Below, in pieces: positions 46,051 through 57,356 of a stretch of 64,000 nucleotides of DNA. Both the position numbers and the translations under genes were made by a program. The DNA is from Glandiceps talaboti (taxonomy: Eukaryota > Hemichordata > Enteropneusta > Spengelidae): positions 9,327,984 to 9,391,983 of the forward strand of contig NC_135567.1 of NCBI RefSeq assembly GCF_964340395.1. The letters are read 5' to 3'. The notes beneath the pieces were generated by a model. That model was not told where the DNA came from. It ran no database searches and saw only the letters and a program-made list of their open reading frames with translations. Every line of letters starts with the position of its first letter. The first letter of the stretch is position 1.

Positions 46051-46051
46051 A
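45656..46051. repeat. Compound (GATA)n/(GACA)n/(CGTA)n/(CATA)n/(AAAT)n microsatellite
   Basis: Successive tetranucleotide blocks fill nearly all of intron 3, starting 20 bp after exon 3 and ending 40 bp before exon 4. Confidence 0.96.
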
Positions 46052-46092
46052 AACCCTCTCAACGTTCTTAAATTAACTTTTCCCTTTTTTAG

Positions 46093-46154
46093 AAACAAAG
46101 ACCAAAATGTCGAAGTTGGCGAAACTAATTTGACGGTTAACATTCGTGGTCGTG
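46093..46154 (+). CDS. NXPE gene B, exon 4
   Basis: 62-bp linker exon encoding NKDQNVEVGETNLTVNIRGR. Acceptor TTTTTTAG, donor G|GTAAGC. Phase 2 in, phase 1 out. Three codons longer than in gene A. Confidence 0.82.
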
Positions 46155-46387
46155 GTAAGCATATGTTTCATGTTATTCTACTTAGCCTGTAGACGGCACT
46201 TATGCTGTGACTGTGTCACCTTTCCTCTACTATAACAGATACCTCAGTTACACTTCAAGTCCGTGGACATACTAGCTAACGGATCGTAACGTGCCCTGGT
46301 TGATTATTAGACACTGTGATTACAGCACATAAGATACATTTGATTACTGATATTAAACTGGTATATTGTAACACTGTTTTGTTAGGG

Positions 46388-46612
46388 GCTAGTCTCGGTT
46401 ACCCAGTCTCTTGCCGTTGAGGGCATAACTGTAGATGATGTCGCTAGTCAAGACACTAGTCTCGGTTACCCAATATCTTGCCATTGAGGGCATAACTGTA
46501 GATGACGTCACCAGTCCAGACACTAGTTTCGGTTACCCAGTCTCTTACCGTTCTAGGCATAACTGTAGATGACGTTGCCTGTCCAGACACTAGTCTCGAT
46601 TATCCAACAGAT
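46388..46612 (+). repeat. About 74-bp tandem repeat, three units, intron 4 of NXPE gene B
   Basis: Each unit has ACTAGTCTCGGTTACCCAGT, GAGGGCATAACTGTAGATGA and a CGTCNCCAGTCCAGAC-like end. Confidence 0.9.
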
Positions 46613-47122
46613 TATTAGTTGGACCATTTTACTTTTCATCCAACAAAAAAGAAATTACTTTCAATGGAATCTAATGGAACCCTATCAAATATTTCCAAAA
46701 CAAAATATATCAAATCAAGAATTGGAAGAATTTTCACTATAGCAGATATATGGCACTAAAATAAATGTTTGGAATGAGGGTTTTGTATTCATAGTACCAC
46801 ATACTACAAGTACACTAAGTCAAATTGTGCTGGCTATAACAATTATAAATTTTGGCCAAATTCTTTGGAAGGGTTGGGTTCGGTTGGGGGGTGGGGGTGG
46901 GGGGTTAGGGGTTAACTAAAACAATTTACATTTTCACACTTCATTGAGCTATTTGATCCCGCCCTTTATGAAGTGTTATCAACTATGTCTAGCTACCGTT
47001 GCTGTATAAAACCTTACTAGCACCCTCACTCGATGAAGGGGTCGTCACTTTATGTGGATCACTGTTTTGTCCATCCCACTTTTGCAGCCTGCCTTAATTT
47101 GCATTATTCTTATATCTTCCAG

Positions 47123-47847
47123 ACAAGGAAGTTAAGCTGGATCTTCCTCCATGTGGTCCAGATTTACCCATCCCACTGTCCAATGGATATTGGATTGATA
47201 ATATTACCTTTGTACCTATGATGTGTAGAAGTCAACAGTGGTCCCAGAATGACATTGAAAAGTGTCTCTATGGCAAGACAGTACATTTCAGCGGTGGCTC
47301 AACCATTGGTCAACTACACAGTAGCCTTAATGGACACAGGCCGACTAATTGTACTTCACGTATGCAGTTTGTAGCCATGAGATTCGGTGTCCCACAAGCT
47401 CACTCACGCATGGTTTTTGAGGCCGATCTACTTGATAGCATCCCTCAAAATGAGTGCATATCTGGAGAATATGTTGTAGTAATGAATTTCTATGTTCACT
47501 ATTCGCAATGGCCAACCAGATCATACCTAGAAAGATTGTATTCTGCGAGGTTGGCTATGCAAAGATTTTTAAAAAGATGCCCACAATCTATGTTAATTAT
47601 TAAATTATCACATCCTTTGGGTACTAAACCGAATGCTGCAGACTATACTACGTTTGCTAACCATATATACCACGATATGAGTAAAATGATTCGACGGGTT
47701 CTTGGCGGGATAGGTATTCGGTTTTTGGATATTTGGGATCTTACAGCATCCAGTAAAGAAGTCAACACGCTACACATGCCTTTGGCTGTAATAAAGCAGG
47801 AATTGTTTCTCTTGTTATCGCATATCTGTCCACATATGGTGAAATAA
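47123..47847 (+). CDS. NXPE gene B, exon 5 (PC-esterase domain)
   Basis: 725-bp terminal exon after the acceptor TATCTTCCAG, ending in TAA. Encodes LDLPPCGPDLPIPLSNGYW, MCRSQQWSQND, the esterase block FSGGSTIGQL, VAMRFGVPQAHSRMVFEA, YSQWPTRSYLERLYSARLAM and FLDIWDLTASSKEVNTLHM. The GGST motif is shared with gene A. The possible DxxH seen in gene A (DKIH) is NTLH here, so the Asp is replaced by Asn. Family knowledge puts these proteins in the Golgi or at the surface as glycan O-acyl enzymes, and a human member has been tied to sialic-acid acetylation. Whether gene B is catalytic is doubtful. The stop region leads straight into a minisatellite. Confidence 0.88.
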
Positions 47848-48780
47848 TAATTTCATATATGGTGATATAATTGTGTCATATATGTTGAAATAACCGTTTC
47901 ATATATGGTGTTGTAATTGTGTCATATATGCTGAAATAACAGTTTCATATATGGTGAAATAACCTTTAGATATATGGTGAAATAACCTTCAAATATATGG
48001 TGAAATAACCTTTAGATATATGGTGAAAGAACAATTTCATATATGCTGAAATAACAGTTTCATATATGGTGAAATAACCTTTAGATATATGGTGAAATAA
48101 CCTTCAAATATATGGTGAAATAACCTTTAGATATATGGTGAAAGAACAATTTCATATATGCTGAAATAACAGTTTCATATATGGTGAAATAACCTTTAGA
48201 TATATGGTGAAATAACCTTCAAATATATGGTGAAATAACCTTTAGATATATGGTGAAATAACGGTTTCATATATGCTGAAATAACAGTTTCATATATGGT
48301 GAAATAACCTTTAGATATATGGTGAAATAACCTTCAAATAGATGGTGAAATAACAATTTCATATATGGTGAAAAAAACTTTACATATATGGTTAAAGAAC
48401 ATTTCCATATATGGTGAAATAACATTTTCATATATGGTGAAATAACCTTTAGATATATGTTGAAAGAACATTTCCATATATGGTGAAATAACCTTTAGAT
48501 ATATGGTGAAAGAACATTTTCATATATGGTGAAATAACCTTTAGATATATGGTGAAAGAACATTTTAATATATGGTGAAAGAACATTTCCATATATGGTG
48601 AAATAACCTTTAGATATATGGTGAAAGAACATTTTAATATATGGTGAAAGAACATTTCCATATATGGTGAAATAACAGTTTCATATATGGTGAAATAACC
48701 TTTACATATATGGTGAAATAACATTTTCATATATGGTGAAATAACCTTTAGATATATGGTGAAGTAAACCCCTTCTATGG
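47845..48780 (+). repeat. About 23-bp minisatellite starting at the NXPE gene B stop codon
   Basis: Units such as CATATATGGTGAAATAACAG and TATATGGTGAAATAACCTTT. The coding end reads CACATATGGTGAAATAATAA, i.e. the first unit includes the codons for His-Met-Val-Lys-stop. Higher-order blocks repeat at about 115 bp (47,990-48,300). Confidence 0.95.
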
Positions 48781-48798
48781 TGAAATAATCGTAACATT

Positions 48799-49040
48799 CC
48801 TTTTTCGTTTTACTATTGCAAAATAGAAAAACGAAAAACCCATGGCTTTTTCCTTTTTCGTGCCATCTATCTGAAAACGGAACAAGATAAAAATACAAAA
48901 AACAAAAGAGAAACCCTGTTCGTTTTTCGTTTAACACAATTAACCAAAGAAAACGACAAACCAACCAGTGTTAATTTTTCGGGTTGGTTTTTCGTTTTCT
49001 TTGGTTAATTTTGTTAAACGAAAAACGAACAAATGTTTTC

Positions 49041-49106
<66 letters not shown>

Positions 49107-49253
49107 TTGTTGTTGTTGTTTTTTGGGGGGGTGATCATGAAAAGACAAAGGAAAAACGATTTGTTTTCCTTGTTCCGTTTTCAGATAGATGACGAGAAAA
49201 ACAAAAGCCATGGGTTTTTTGTTTTTCTATTTTGCAATAGTAAAACGAAAAAG
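48799..49253. mobile_element. Foldback element, family 3
   Basis: Long inverted arms: CTTTTTCGTTTTACTATTGC at the left and the inverse at the right. Further paired blocks are CCATGGCTTTT, TCTATCTGAAAACGGAACAA, and TTTCGTTTTCTTTGGTTAAT against ATTAACCAAAGAAAACGA. The right arm alone carries an insertion of (TTG)n plus a G run at 49,041-49,131. Confidence 0.85.
49041..49121. repeat. (TTG)n trinucleotide repeat
   Basis: About 80 bp of TTG with two GCT interruptions, inside the right arm of the foldback element. Confidence 0.95.
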
Positions 49254-51055
49254 TAATAGACGGTATATACACGGGCCCAAATTGTCTCATGCCGTGATAT
49301 ACTCGAAAATCTACAGGGAAATAGAAGTAAATTGTCATAATTTTTATCTTTTTGTAACTAAAAATATTTTGGATCAGCGGCTTAAACTAGGGTCGGTCGG
49401 GTTACCAGAAATACACAATTTCATTCTGACCTTAAATAACTCTTTCATATGGAGAAATAATCGTTTCATATACTTTTACGTTATCGGTAATTTTTTATAC
49501 ATTATCGGTTAAAAATATTACTACATTATCGGTACATTTTTACTACACTATCGGAAACAGAAATTACTACATTATCGGTCAGTTGATGCAGTTAAGTTGG
49601 ATACATTATCTGTTAAAAATATTACAATACTACATTGTCTGTCAATTCTTACGACATAACCAGTTGTAATAGTCCGTAACAAATAATCCCTATGCTGCAG
49701 AACAGATTTCGCGGTAATAGACGTCGAAAATGACCTTGTGGTTAGGTAAAAACTGTTACATATCAACCATGGGTCAAACGGTACGGTGACGTAGAACATA
49801 AAGCAAAAAGTCGTCAATTAGCATAACAATCCCGGGAAAAATTTCCATTGTTTCATTTGAGTTAGTCTATTGTGTGGTATCAGGCTAAACTCTTAAGAAT
49901 GTCTGTACGTATGTCATGCATAACGCTTTATATCATTGTCAACAATTTATATATATACAAACCAAACAATAAGGCGATTCAAATGCAAATATGATTTTTT
50001 GAATTTGAAAACGAGGCTGCTTTAGCTTTTCCCTTGTTGAGTGCTGGTGAGGAATTGGTGAAATCGTTGGGTTCAAACACTTAAGAAATTATTTGAATGG
50101 AGAGATAGAGAGATAGCGAGAGAGATATGACGCTCGAAACAACAAAACTGCTAAAGCAAGATCCGGAAGGCAAGTATTACAATGAAAATTAATCGAAATG
50201 TACTTAGAGTTTAGACACAACAATGAGTGTAGAGACAAACATTGTTGTTATAAACCACCAAGCAAAACAGGTCTTAATACAATTTCAAACTTCAGACCAT
50301 GGACAAATGGAATTAAAGTAAACAACTGAATTGGGTTAATAACACTTGGCACAGTATATGGAAGTACAGAGACTTGTATTACATTCCATCATTTAATAAG
50401 AACTGAACTGCATTTTCACACTTCTAACCAAGTTTCGACGGAAAACTTTCACTCCTCAAATGATAACAGCTTTTGTATTTTACTAATGAGACTATGAGAT
50501 ATGTGCTGGGTTTCTGGTAGTATTTTAATGTGCTTACAATCATGTTAACGTTTTTACATTTGATCGATCGTAGTGGTATGACCACTACAATTTTCATCAT
50601 GGTTTACATCATTTATAAACATGTAATGTCGCACTTGTAAAGGTTCGTTAAGGGAAGGGGGGATTTGTTTATTTGTTGAGCTTGTGTGACATTGTGCGAT
50701 CGTCCCTAACATGGCAAATAATAATCGCCCTGTATTGTATTTTTTTCCACAAAGCCAACGCTATCAGCAAATATAACGATAGGCATGTTGAAATACATGC
50801 ACAAACACGTTTTCTCTTCTTTTACAATTAATAGTATATAGGGTTTTAAGTCACGTGATTGCTTTGTCATGTATATTACTATTCATGAGCAGCCACGACC
50901 TGTGGAGGGGGTGCGCTCGTTAAGAACGTTGCCGTAAAACAGGCCGTGGTTTGCGACGATGGTATATGAATAGTAAGTAGAGGATGTATGACTCATTTCC
51001 TTGTCATATAGCTGTTTCTAAGAATCATAGTAATAACAATAGCAGTGTTTTGTAG
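49254..51055. other. Intergenic, no recognised gene
   Basis: A short TACATTATCGGT motif is repeated four or five times at 49,480-49,600. An imperfect inverted pair (TATTACTATTCATG and ATATGAATAGTAA) bounds 50,870-50,985. No exon seen. Confidence 0.45.
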
Positions 51056-51724
51056 TGTACTATAGGAGTCATCTTTGATTGCAATCACACCTATAGAAAA
51101 CATATATCTGCAACTTGCCGCTCAATCTACTTTCACCTTCGCAAAATCAGTCACATTCGTCAATTTCTCAGTCAAAGTTCTTGTCAACAACTAGTTCAAG
51201 CCCTACTCTCATCCAAACTCGATTATGGTAATGCTGTTTTGTACGGACTGCCATATGATCATATCAAACCACTACAACACGCACAGAACACAGCTGCCAG
51301 GATTATCACACGGACAAAGAAACGGGACCACATAACACCAACACTAAAGAAACTACATTGGTTGCCGGTACAATACAGAATAGAATACAAAATTCTCCTC
51401 ACCACCTACAAGATATTGCATGGACTTTCACCTTCCTACCTATCAGACATTATCTGTCAGAAACCTAATGTCCGCACACTTCGGTCGTCGGAAAAATGCC
51501 TATTACTGGAACCCAAGTACAGACTTGCATCATTTGGGGGTCGAGCTTTCTCATGTGCTGCACCACGTCTTTGGAACAAATTACAACTGGAGCTTCGACA
51601 GACACCCACAGTCAATGCCTTCAGGAAACATCTCAAAACACACTTGTTTGCAAAAGTGTTCGATAACTAACTGTAAAGCGCCGCTGAACTCTACTTCGTA
51701 TTGGATATTGGCGCTCTATAAATG

Positions 51725-51755
<31 letters not shown>
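51056..51755 (+). mobile_element. CR1/L2-type LINE, 5' truncated, with (ATTG)n tail
   Basis: The frame is open from about 51,056 to TAA at 51,670. Motifs: GVIFDCNHTYRKHIS, ALLSSKLDYGNAVLYGLPYD, LQHAQNTAARIIT, HITPTLKKLHWLPVQYRIEY, YKILHGLSPSYLSDI, FGGRAFSCAAPRLWNKL and FRKHLKTHLF. This is the post-thumb region of CR1/L2 reverse transcriptases. The 3' UTR has GTAAAGCGCC...TTGGCGCTCTATAAATG followed by (ATTG)n. The undamaged frame argues for a young insertion. Similar flanks (CATAGTAATAACAATAGCAG before, CATAGCAATATAGGTAGCAG after) lie on either side. Confidence 0.88.
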
Positions 51756-52249
51756 ACTCTGTGAATCTGGTTGTCTTGGTATGTAACTTTAGTCTTAGAC
51801 TCATAGCAATATAGGTAGCAGTGTTTTGCTAGATGCTGTATACGGTGAAGTTTTGTGGTAGAGAGAAGGTAAATAAATTTTTCATTGGTTGGAAAAATAT
51901 GAAACTGTTCTGGAATATATCGAACTGTGTCAACAGTGTATAATGGACATATCAAAAGAAAGTGGTATTCATCTTCTACATATAGAAATGTGATGAAGAA
52001 GACAAAAAGGACAATTGTGATTGTCTAGAAACACGTTTTCATGTCTTCCTGTTTCAATTCTTAGTTGTGGCTGGAGCAATGAAATTGAGCCAAAGCACGT
52101 TTAAATGCAAAAATTGAAATGCAAGACAGATGCTTTTCTGGTTCAAGTTCTAATTTGAATTCATTGTATGTACGAAGCCTGGATGAATCATTGATTGCGG
52201 TAGACCATTCCTGTAAACAACAGTCTCTTAATCTTTGTGAAAATAAATT
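51756..52249. other. Intergenic, no recognised gene
   Basis: Short spacer between two LINE remnants that run in opposite directions. Nothing further recognised. Confidence 0.4.
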
Positions 52250-53450
52250 TATGAAAACTTTGGGGGGTCACCAACTTGCTTCTCTAACCAAACTATGCCA
52301 AATCCATATCTCATTAACAAACACTTAATGTGTGAAGCCCAGGTTTTCCTATCTGCCTCATCAAGTCTTTTCAGCATGAAATACTCCGCTTTGGGATACA
52401 TGGCACTTTCCACGCCAATCAATTTTACCCAATACGTAAGACAGCGTTTGAAATAAACATAACATAGAGGAAATCTGCCACATTCTCCAATAAGAGCCAC
52501 TGCACAGCCATAGCAAGAGCCATAGCAGATTATTGGTACAACAATCGCGTCGAACAATTAAAACAAAAAAGAATTTGAATGATGGACCCCCTAACTTCCT
52601 AATAACAGTTTGGATTTGAACCCGTGCTTTGTTTCCTCTCACTGTTAAGTTCTTTTTTGCCGGAGACCAAGACAATCTTGGGGAAATTAACAAACCTAAA
52701 TAATTGTAATATGTCACAGAATGTATCTCACTTCCTCTATAAAACCATTTCTTAGACCTTATTAATGGTCCCCCATTACGAAAGACAATTATCTTTGTTG
52801 TATCCAAATTTATCTACAAAACTTATCCAGCTTATTCACTTTACGTTGTAACTGGTAAATCTGCCGCATGTGCGATGTCATCTGAATACATTAAAATACC
52901 AACTGATGGAAAATCTTCGCTAACAAAAATGTCACCGGCTGCATTGTCATTCATATAATTAGCCAACTCATTAATAACACAGAAAATAAAAAAGGACTTA
53001 ACATACATCCCAGTATACTGAGTTCCAATCTTACAATCAAAATACTCTGTTATCCCATCATTACAACGAACACAAGACTGAAGTTTACTATACATTGAAC
53101 GCAAAACTCTAAGAACCCTACCATGTAATCCATAAGTTATGTCTATGCCAAAGGTAATCATGATTCACTCTATCAAATTGAAAAATCAATAAATATACAA
53201 TACATGCGACCTCCACTATGTGAAAGATATTTACATGCCAAGGATTGCAAAGTAAATGAATTGTCTATGGTTGAATAACCTTTCCTAAAACCTGCCTGGG
53301 CTTCAACTAAAATAGTATCTTCATTTGCCCAATTAACAAGACGACTATTTATTATCTTAGTGAAAATTTTACTCATGATTGATAAGAGTGAAATCCCTCT
53401 GTAATTATTTACATTCGTTCTACAATCATTTTTAAACAAAGAGAAACTAA
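52250..53450 (-). mobile_element. Degenerate non-LTR retrotransposon reverse transcriptase
   Basis: Read on the minus strand, frames change twice: NNYRGISLLSIMSKIFTKII then VEAQAGFRKGYSTIDNSF and YCIFIDFS (53,439-53,173). Next comes GLHGRVLRVLRSMY, CNDGITEYFDCKIGTQ and VGILMYSDDIAHAADL (53,161-52,841), then YNYLGLLISPRLSWSPAKK (52,807-52,361). Block C reads YSDD, so the usual YADD is altered. This is a different family from the LINEs at 41-42.5 and 51 kb. Dead copy. Confidence 0.75.
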
Positions 53451-53688
53451 TTCCCTTCCCCAGTCACAGTCACAGTTACTCAAAATACAATTAAATAGAA
53501 GTTACAATCGGAGAGAAAGTTTCACCTGTTGCTTATGAATAAAATCTACTCATTAATAATCATTTCACAATATCTAATTATTGATATTTCAATAATGATC
53601 AGTGAATATTCTGTTGATTTGTGATCGGATAAAAAATTCCCTAGTGACAGCTAGTGTAGCTTTAATATTTTGTTCTTATCATTTGCAG
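53451..53688. other. Upstream of the first M13 exon seen
   Basis: AT-rich, ends in the acceptor TCATTTGCAG. Earlier coding or 5' UTR exons of the peptidase may lie in 48-53 kb but none was recognised. Confidence 0.4.
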
Positions 53689-53828
53689 GATTACCATTGA
53701 AAAATGACGCAGACGAGCCGATGAGACGTCTCAAAAATATCGTAATTCTCATAGGAGCATTAATATTCCTTGGGGTAACAATTGGATTCGGTTACGTGAG
53801 TGCTAAATGGTTTGACCCATCCTTATCG
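53689..53828 (+). CDS. M13 peptidase, exon with cytoplasmic end and membrane anchor
   Basis: Encodes LPLKNDADEPMRRLKN, a hydrophobic span NIVILIGALIFLGVTIGFGY, then VSAKWFDPSLS. Basic residues before the span give type II topology (N-terminus inside), as in neprilysin and endothelin-converting enzymes. The exon enters in phase 2 (acceptor TTTGCAG|GA), so a small upstream exon is expected; alternatively the internal ATG at 53,720 starts the protein. Donor TCG|GTAGGT, phase 0. Confidence 0.72.
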
Positions 53829-53861
53829 GTAGGTTATGTTATATGACTGGAATAATGTGTT

Positions 53862-54030
53862 CAAATACATACATACATACATACATACATACATACATAC
53901 ATACATACATCCATCCATCCATCCATCCATCCATCCATCCATACATACATACATACATACGTACGTACGTACATACGTACATACATACATACATACATAC
54001 ATACATACATACATACATACATACATAAAT
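53862..54030. repeat. (CATA)n/(CATC)n/(CGTA)n microsatellite
   Basis: Tetranucleotide blocks in the intron, 33 bp after the exon. Confidence 0.96.
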
Positions 54031-54473
54031 CCATGTAACTTTGTACATACATCAACCATAACCCAACACATCGCGTGTTTAAATGTTTTTATGGAGTTTT
54101 TAATTGTGATGTGTAATTTGCATAAATAACTGTTGATAAATAGACAATATCTTTAGAATGCAAACTTCAGATAATGTAGTACATGCAGTGATGGTAAAGA
54201 AGTGCATGTCATGTTGTATCCTTTAAAGCTTGTTGATTATAAGCTAAATGGTTAATTTGCATAATTCATGATTTTTCAATGATCAGGCAATATGCTTACT
54301 GTGCAATCTTCAAATTTCATAAAGTTTCATATAATTAGTTTTTTCCTTCCAATTAAAGGGTACATCATGCATACTAGCTATATCTCCGGATTTTGCTTTA
54401 AATCTGTTGTTGTATTATGTACAAAGAGAATATCAATAAGTTAATACAAATATAAATGACATTTTACTGCCAG

Positions 54474-54668
54474 GCATGCAATGATCCTGATCTTATTGAA
54501 ACCAGTGCATCCTTGCTAAGTATGATGGACCAAAGTGTCGACCCTTGCATTGATTTCTATGAATATTCATGCGGACGATACATAAAGGAAGTTGTACCTC
54601 CAGCTGGGGCCTCTAAATGGGGTTCCTTTCAAAGAGTTGCAGCGAAAACACAAGAAACTATGAAAAAG
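54474..54668 (+). CDS. M13 peptidase, exon with N-terminal family signature
   Basis: 65 codons with clean acceptor (TACTGCCAG) and donor (AAG|GTATGG). Encodes ACNDPDLIETSASLLSMMD and QSVDPCIDFYEYSCGRYIKE. The DPC-DFY-SCG block is the hallmark of the M13 N-terminal domain. In the family the first part normally has two cysteines (C..p.C...a..il..mD) that form a disulfide; here only the first is present, with Asp-Leu in place of the second. Function by family: zinc metallo-ectopeptidase that cleaves peptide hormones outside the cell. Confidence 0.9.
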
Positions 54669-55148
54669 GTATGGTTGGTATTTATATTTCTTTAATGCAA
54701 AATTGCGGTGATTGTTAGCTCTTAGGAGTTTTCTGATTCATGATTATGTGGATGATCTTTGCAATCTATTACCATGTGGGGCGTGCTGTAGATAGATAAC
54801 GTTTGTGATAAATTCTGGGGTTAAGATGAAAATATGCAGAAACGAAAAGTCATAATGTAAGAGTAATGTAAAGTATTTGCTAGCTTTTATAGGGGAACAC
54901 CAAGCCAGGATATAAAGGTATTTTACTTTTGTAACATTTGGGTTCTGAAGAGTGATGTTATATTTCCACATCACATTTTGCTTGACTGCCAAGAAATACA
55001 GAATCGAAACTCGTTTTCCCCTCTGTTGTTCTTTCAGTTATACACTATTGCATCATGGGAATTAGCAGATATGAATATTTATTAGACGGACAATGTATAT
55101 TCATGCCTACTAAATGCTTATTTTCTTCAGATAAATTCATACATGCAC

Positions 55149-55335
55149 AAACATACATACATACATACATACATACATACATACATACATACATACATAC
55201 CTACCTACCTACCTACCTACCTACCTACCTACCTACATACATACATACATACATACATACATACATACATACATACCATCATCCATCCATCCATCCCCCC
55301 TTCCCTACCTACCTACCTACCTACCTACCTACCTG
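55149..55335. repeat. (CATA)n/(CCTA)n/(CATC)n microsatellite
   Basis: Compound tetranucleotide run in the next intron. The sequence before it (54,890-55,060) is another diverged copy of the repeat near 4,010 and 8,490. Confidence 0.96.
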
Positions 55336-55453
55336 TAATGTTCAACCCTGTCGTTCTTGCAGATAAACATTTTAACCACACTATTTAAGAGGTAAAATGA
55401 TAGAATGTGCTATTCACATTAAGAGCGTGACATTCATTTGTGTTACCTTCTAG

Positions 55454-55582
55454 GCCTTAGAAACTCCAGGAAGTGAATACAAGGGTGTTGACAACTCAGC
55501 CATAGAGAAAACAAAGAATTATTACAAGGCCTGTATGAACACCACTGGTATTGAAGAAGTAGGGACTACTCCTATGCTAGAG
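55454..55582 (+). CDS. M13 peptidase, third exon
   Basis: 43 codons: ALETPGSEYKGVDNSAIEKT, then KNYYKACMNTTGIEEVGTTP and MLE. Matches the conserved 'A..K...yY.sC......e..g..pl' stretch. Acceptor CTTCTAG, donor GAG|GTAGTA. Contains an N-glycosylation sequon (NTT). Confidence 0.88.
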
Positions 55583-57179
55583 GTAGTATACAGTGTCCAC
55601 TATCTTGTTTCATTGGCGCCGCAAAAAGTTCAGATGCTTTTTCAACAATAACCAATCTGCTTAATAATGATAATCATAATGTTGGTTATTATAAAGCACT
55701 TTCCCATCCTGAACAGTATTGCCACCTGTAGATAAACGTATAATGTGTAGCTGTACACATGATATAGTAATCAAATTGATTTTGGGTCTGTATCGGAAAA
55801 TAAACGCCCTCAACGGTGATCGTGATTTAAACACCTTATTTTACTACTTGTGGATAAGTTGGACCACTGATTAACAAACACATTGTCAGATATACCAAGA
55901 ATACATGGGAACCATTTCTCATGTTGTGTTTAAACTCTGGTTTGACGTGTATTCTTTTTGCTTCTTGTGTAATAAAAACAAATAAAAAATAAATTATAGG
56001 TTTTTAAACAATTTTCAGTGAACAGAATGTGGTTATCTGATCGAAAGATAATAGTCCAGATTCAATTTGTGCAGTGGCGACTTTCGTGAATTCAAAACCA
56101 ACTTTTCGCTCAAGATTCGAACCTACCACATCACCATCCACGGATAATATTGAACGCAAAATAACAGATACAGTGACTTTTGCAAAGTAATTGACACTTT
56201 TTTTAGTGAAAACATATTTCGGTTACTTGATTAAAAAATATCCCAGTTATAGCTAGTACATGTTTAGCAATAATTTGTAACATGGTGTCTCTGTTTGATA
56301 CATATCGAAACATTAAAGAGTTGCCATATGGATGAGGATTTGGTGTTTAATTTTGATTTTTGTTTAATTTATGAAACAGTTTTAACATGGTTTCTTACTT
56401 GAAAAAATGAATGTGAAACAACATTGACAATGTTTTTGTTTTGTTTGTAACTTAATACAAAAAAGCTAAATAATGTGTAAAGAGTTGGTTATTATACGTA
56501 CAATAGAAGAAGTTAGAAGGACTTGGTATATATGGTTTCACAATGATTTTTCAAGTAGGATACCATGATAAAATTGTTTTATAAATTAAAAATCCAAAAT
56601 AGTTACCCAATCCCCCCATATGGCCACAATTTCCCCTATTCAAAAATGTACTTGCTGCAACTGGCACCTTCTTTTATGAAATTACCAAAAGATTTAAAAT
56701 TGGGTAGTTAATTATAAAAAGACACTGTATCTTTTAAGTAGTGGTCAATATTATCTGTACAATGAGAAGTTGAAATCTTGAGTGAAAGCTTGACTTTGAA
56801 TGTCACCATATTAAAACTGAGAGTACCTTTTGGCAATCAAACAACCATACTATATTCACTGAAAATTGGCACAATACAAATTATTGGACATTGTACATAT
56901 TAACCAGTAGTTGGTATTATCCATAAGTAGTACAGAAACAGGTTGAAATCGTGATCGCCGTTGATGGCGCTGATTTGGGGTGCGGACCCAAAAATCAATT
57001 GATTTATCGTGTATACAGCTACAAAAAACTATGTTTACCCACTGATGAGTGATGCAATACCGTTCAGGGTGTACGATATTACTAGTAAGTTATTGTACCT
57101 GACAAAATATTCTCCAAAGAAAACATTTCAGTTGCAGCTAGTGCAGATTAAAATAAACTAACGTGTCCTTTCTTTAAAG
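55583..57179. other. Intron of the M13 gene
   Basis: AT-rich. A sentence-like segment ATAGGATACCATGATAAAAT near 56,560 also occurs near 28,010, with following AAAAATCCAAAATAG, so an old dispersed repeat is shared with the zinc-finger gene region. Confidence 0.45.
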
Positions 57180-57356
57180 CTTATACGAAGTCTTGGATCT
57201 TGGACCTTAACGAGTGACAGTACATCTGGAGTCTGGAAGAAGGATACTTTTAATCTTGAAGACGTTCTTGCCAAATCCAGTCTTCTAAATGTAGACGCAC
57301 TGTTTGCTATGTCTATTAGTGCTGATGATAAGAATTCTGATGTTAACATTATTAAG
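57180..57356 (+). CDS. M13 peptidase, fourth exon (source of the 40-bp minisatellite)
   Basis: 59 codons: LIRSLGSWTLTSDSTSG, VWKKDTFNLEDVLAKSSLLN, VDALFAMSISADDKNSDVNI and IK. This fits the family pattern 'l...gGW.....' and 'f...v..D.kns'. The acceptor CTTTAAAG is weak; the donor is AAG|GTAACA. The last 18 bases of the exon and the first 22 of the intron form the first unit of the array that follows. Confidence 0.85.
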
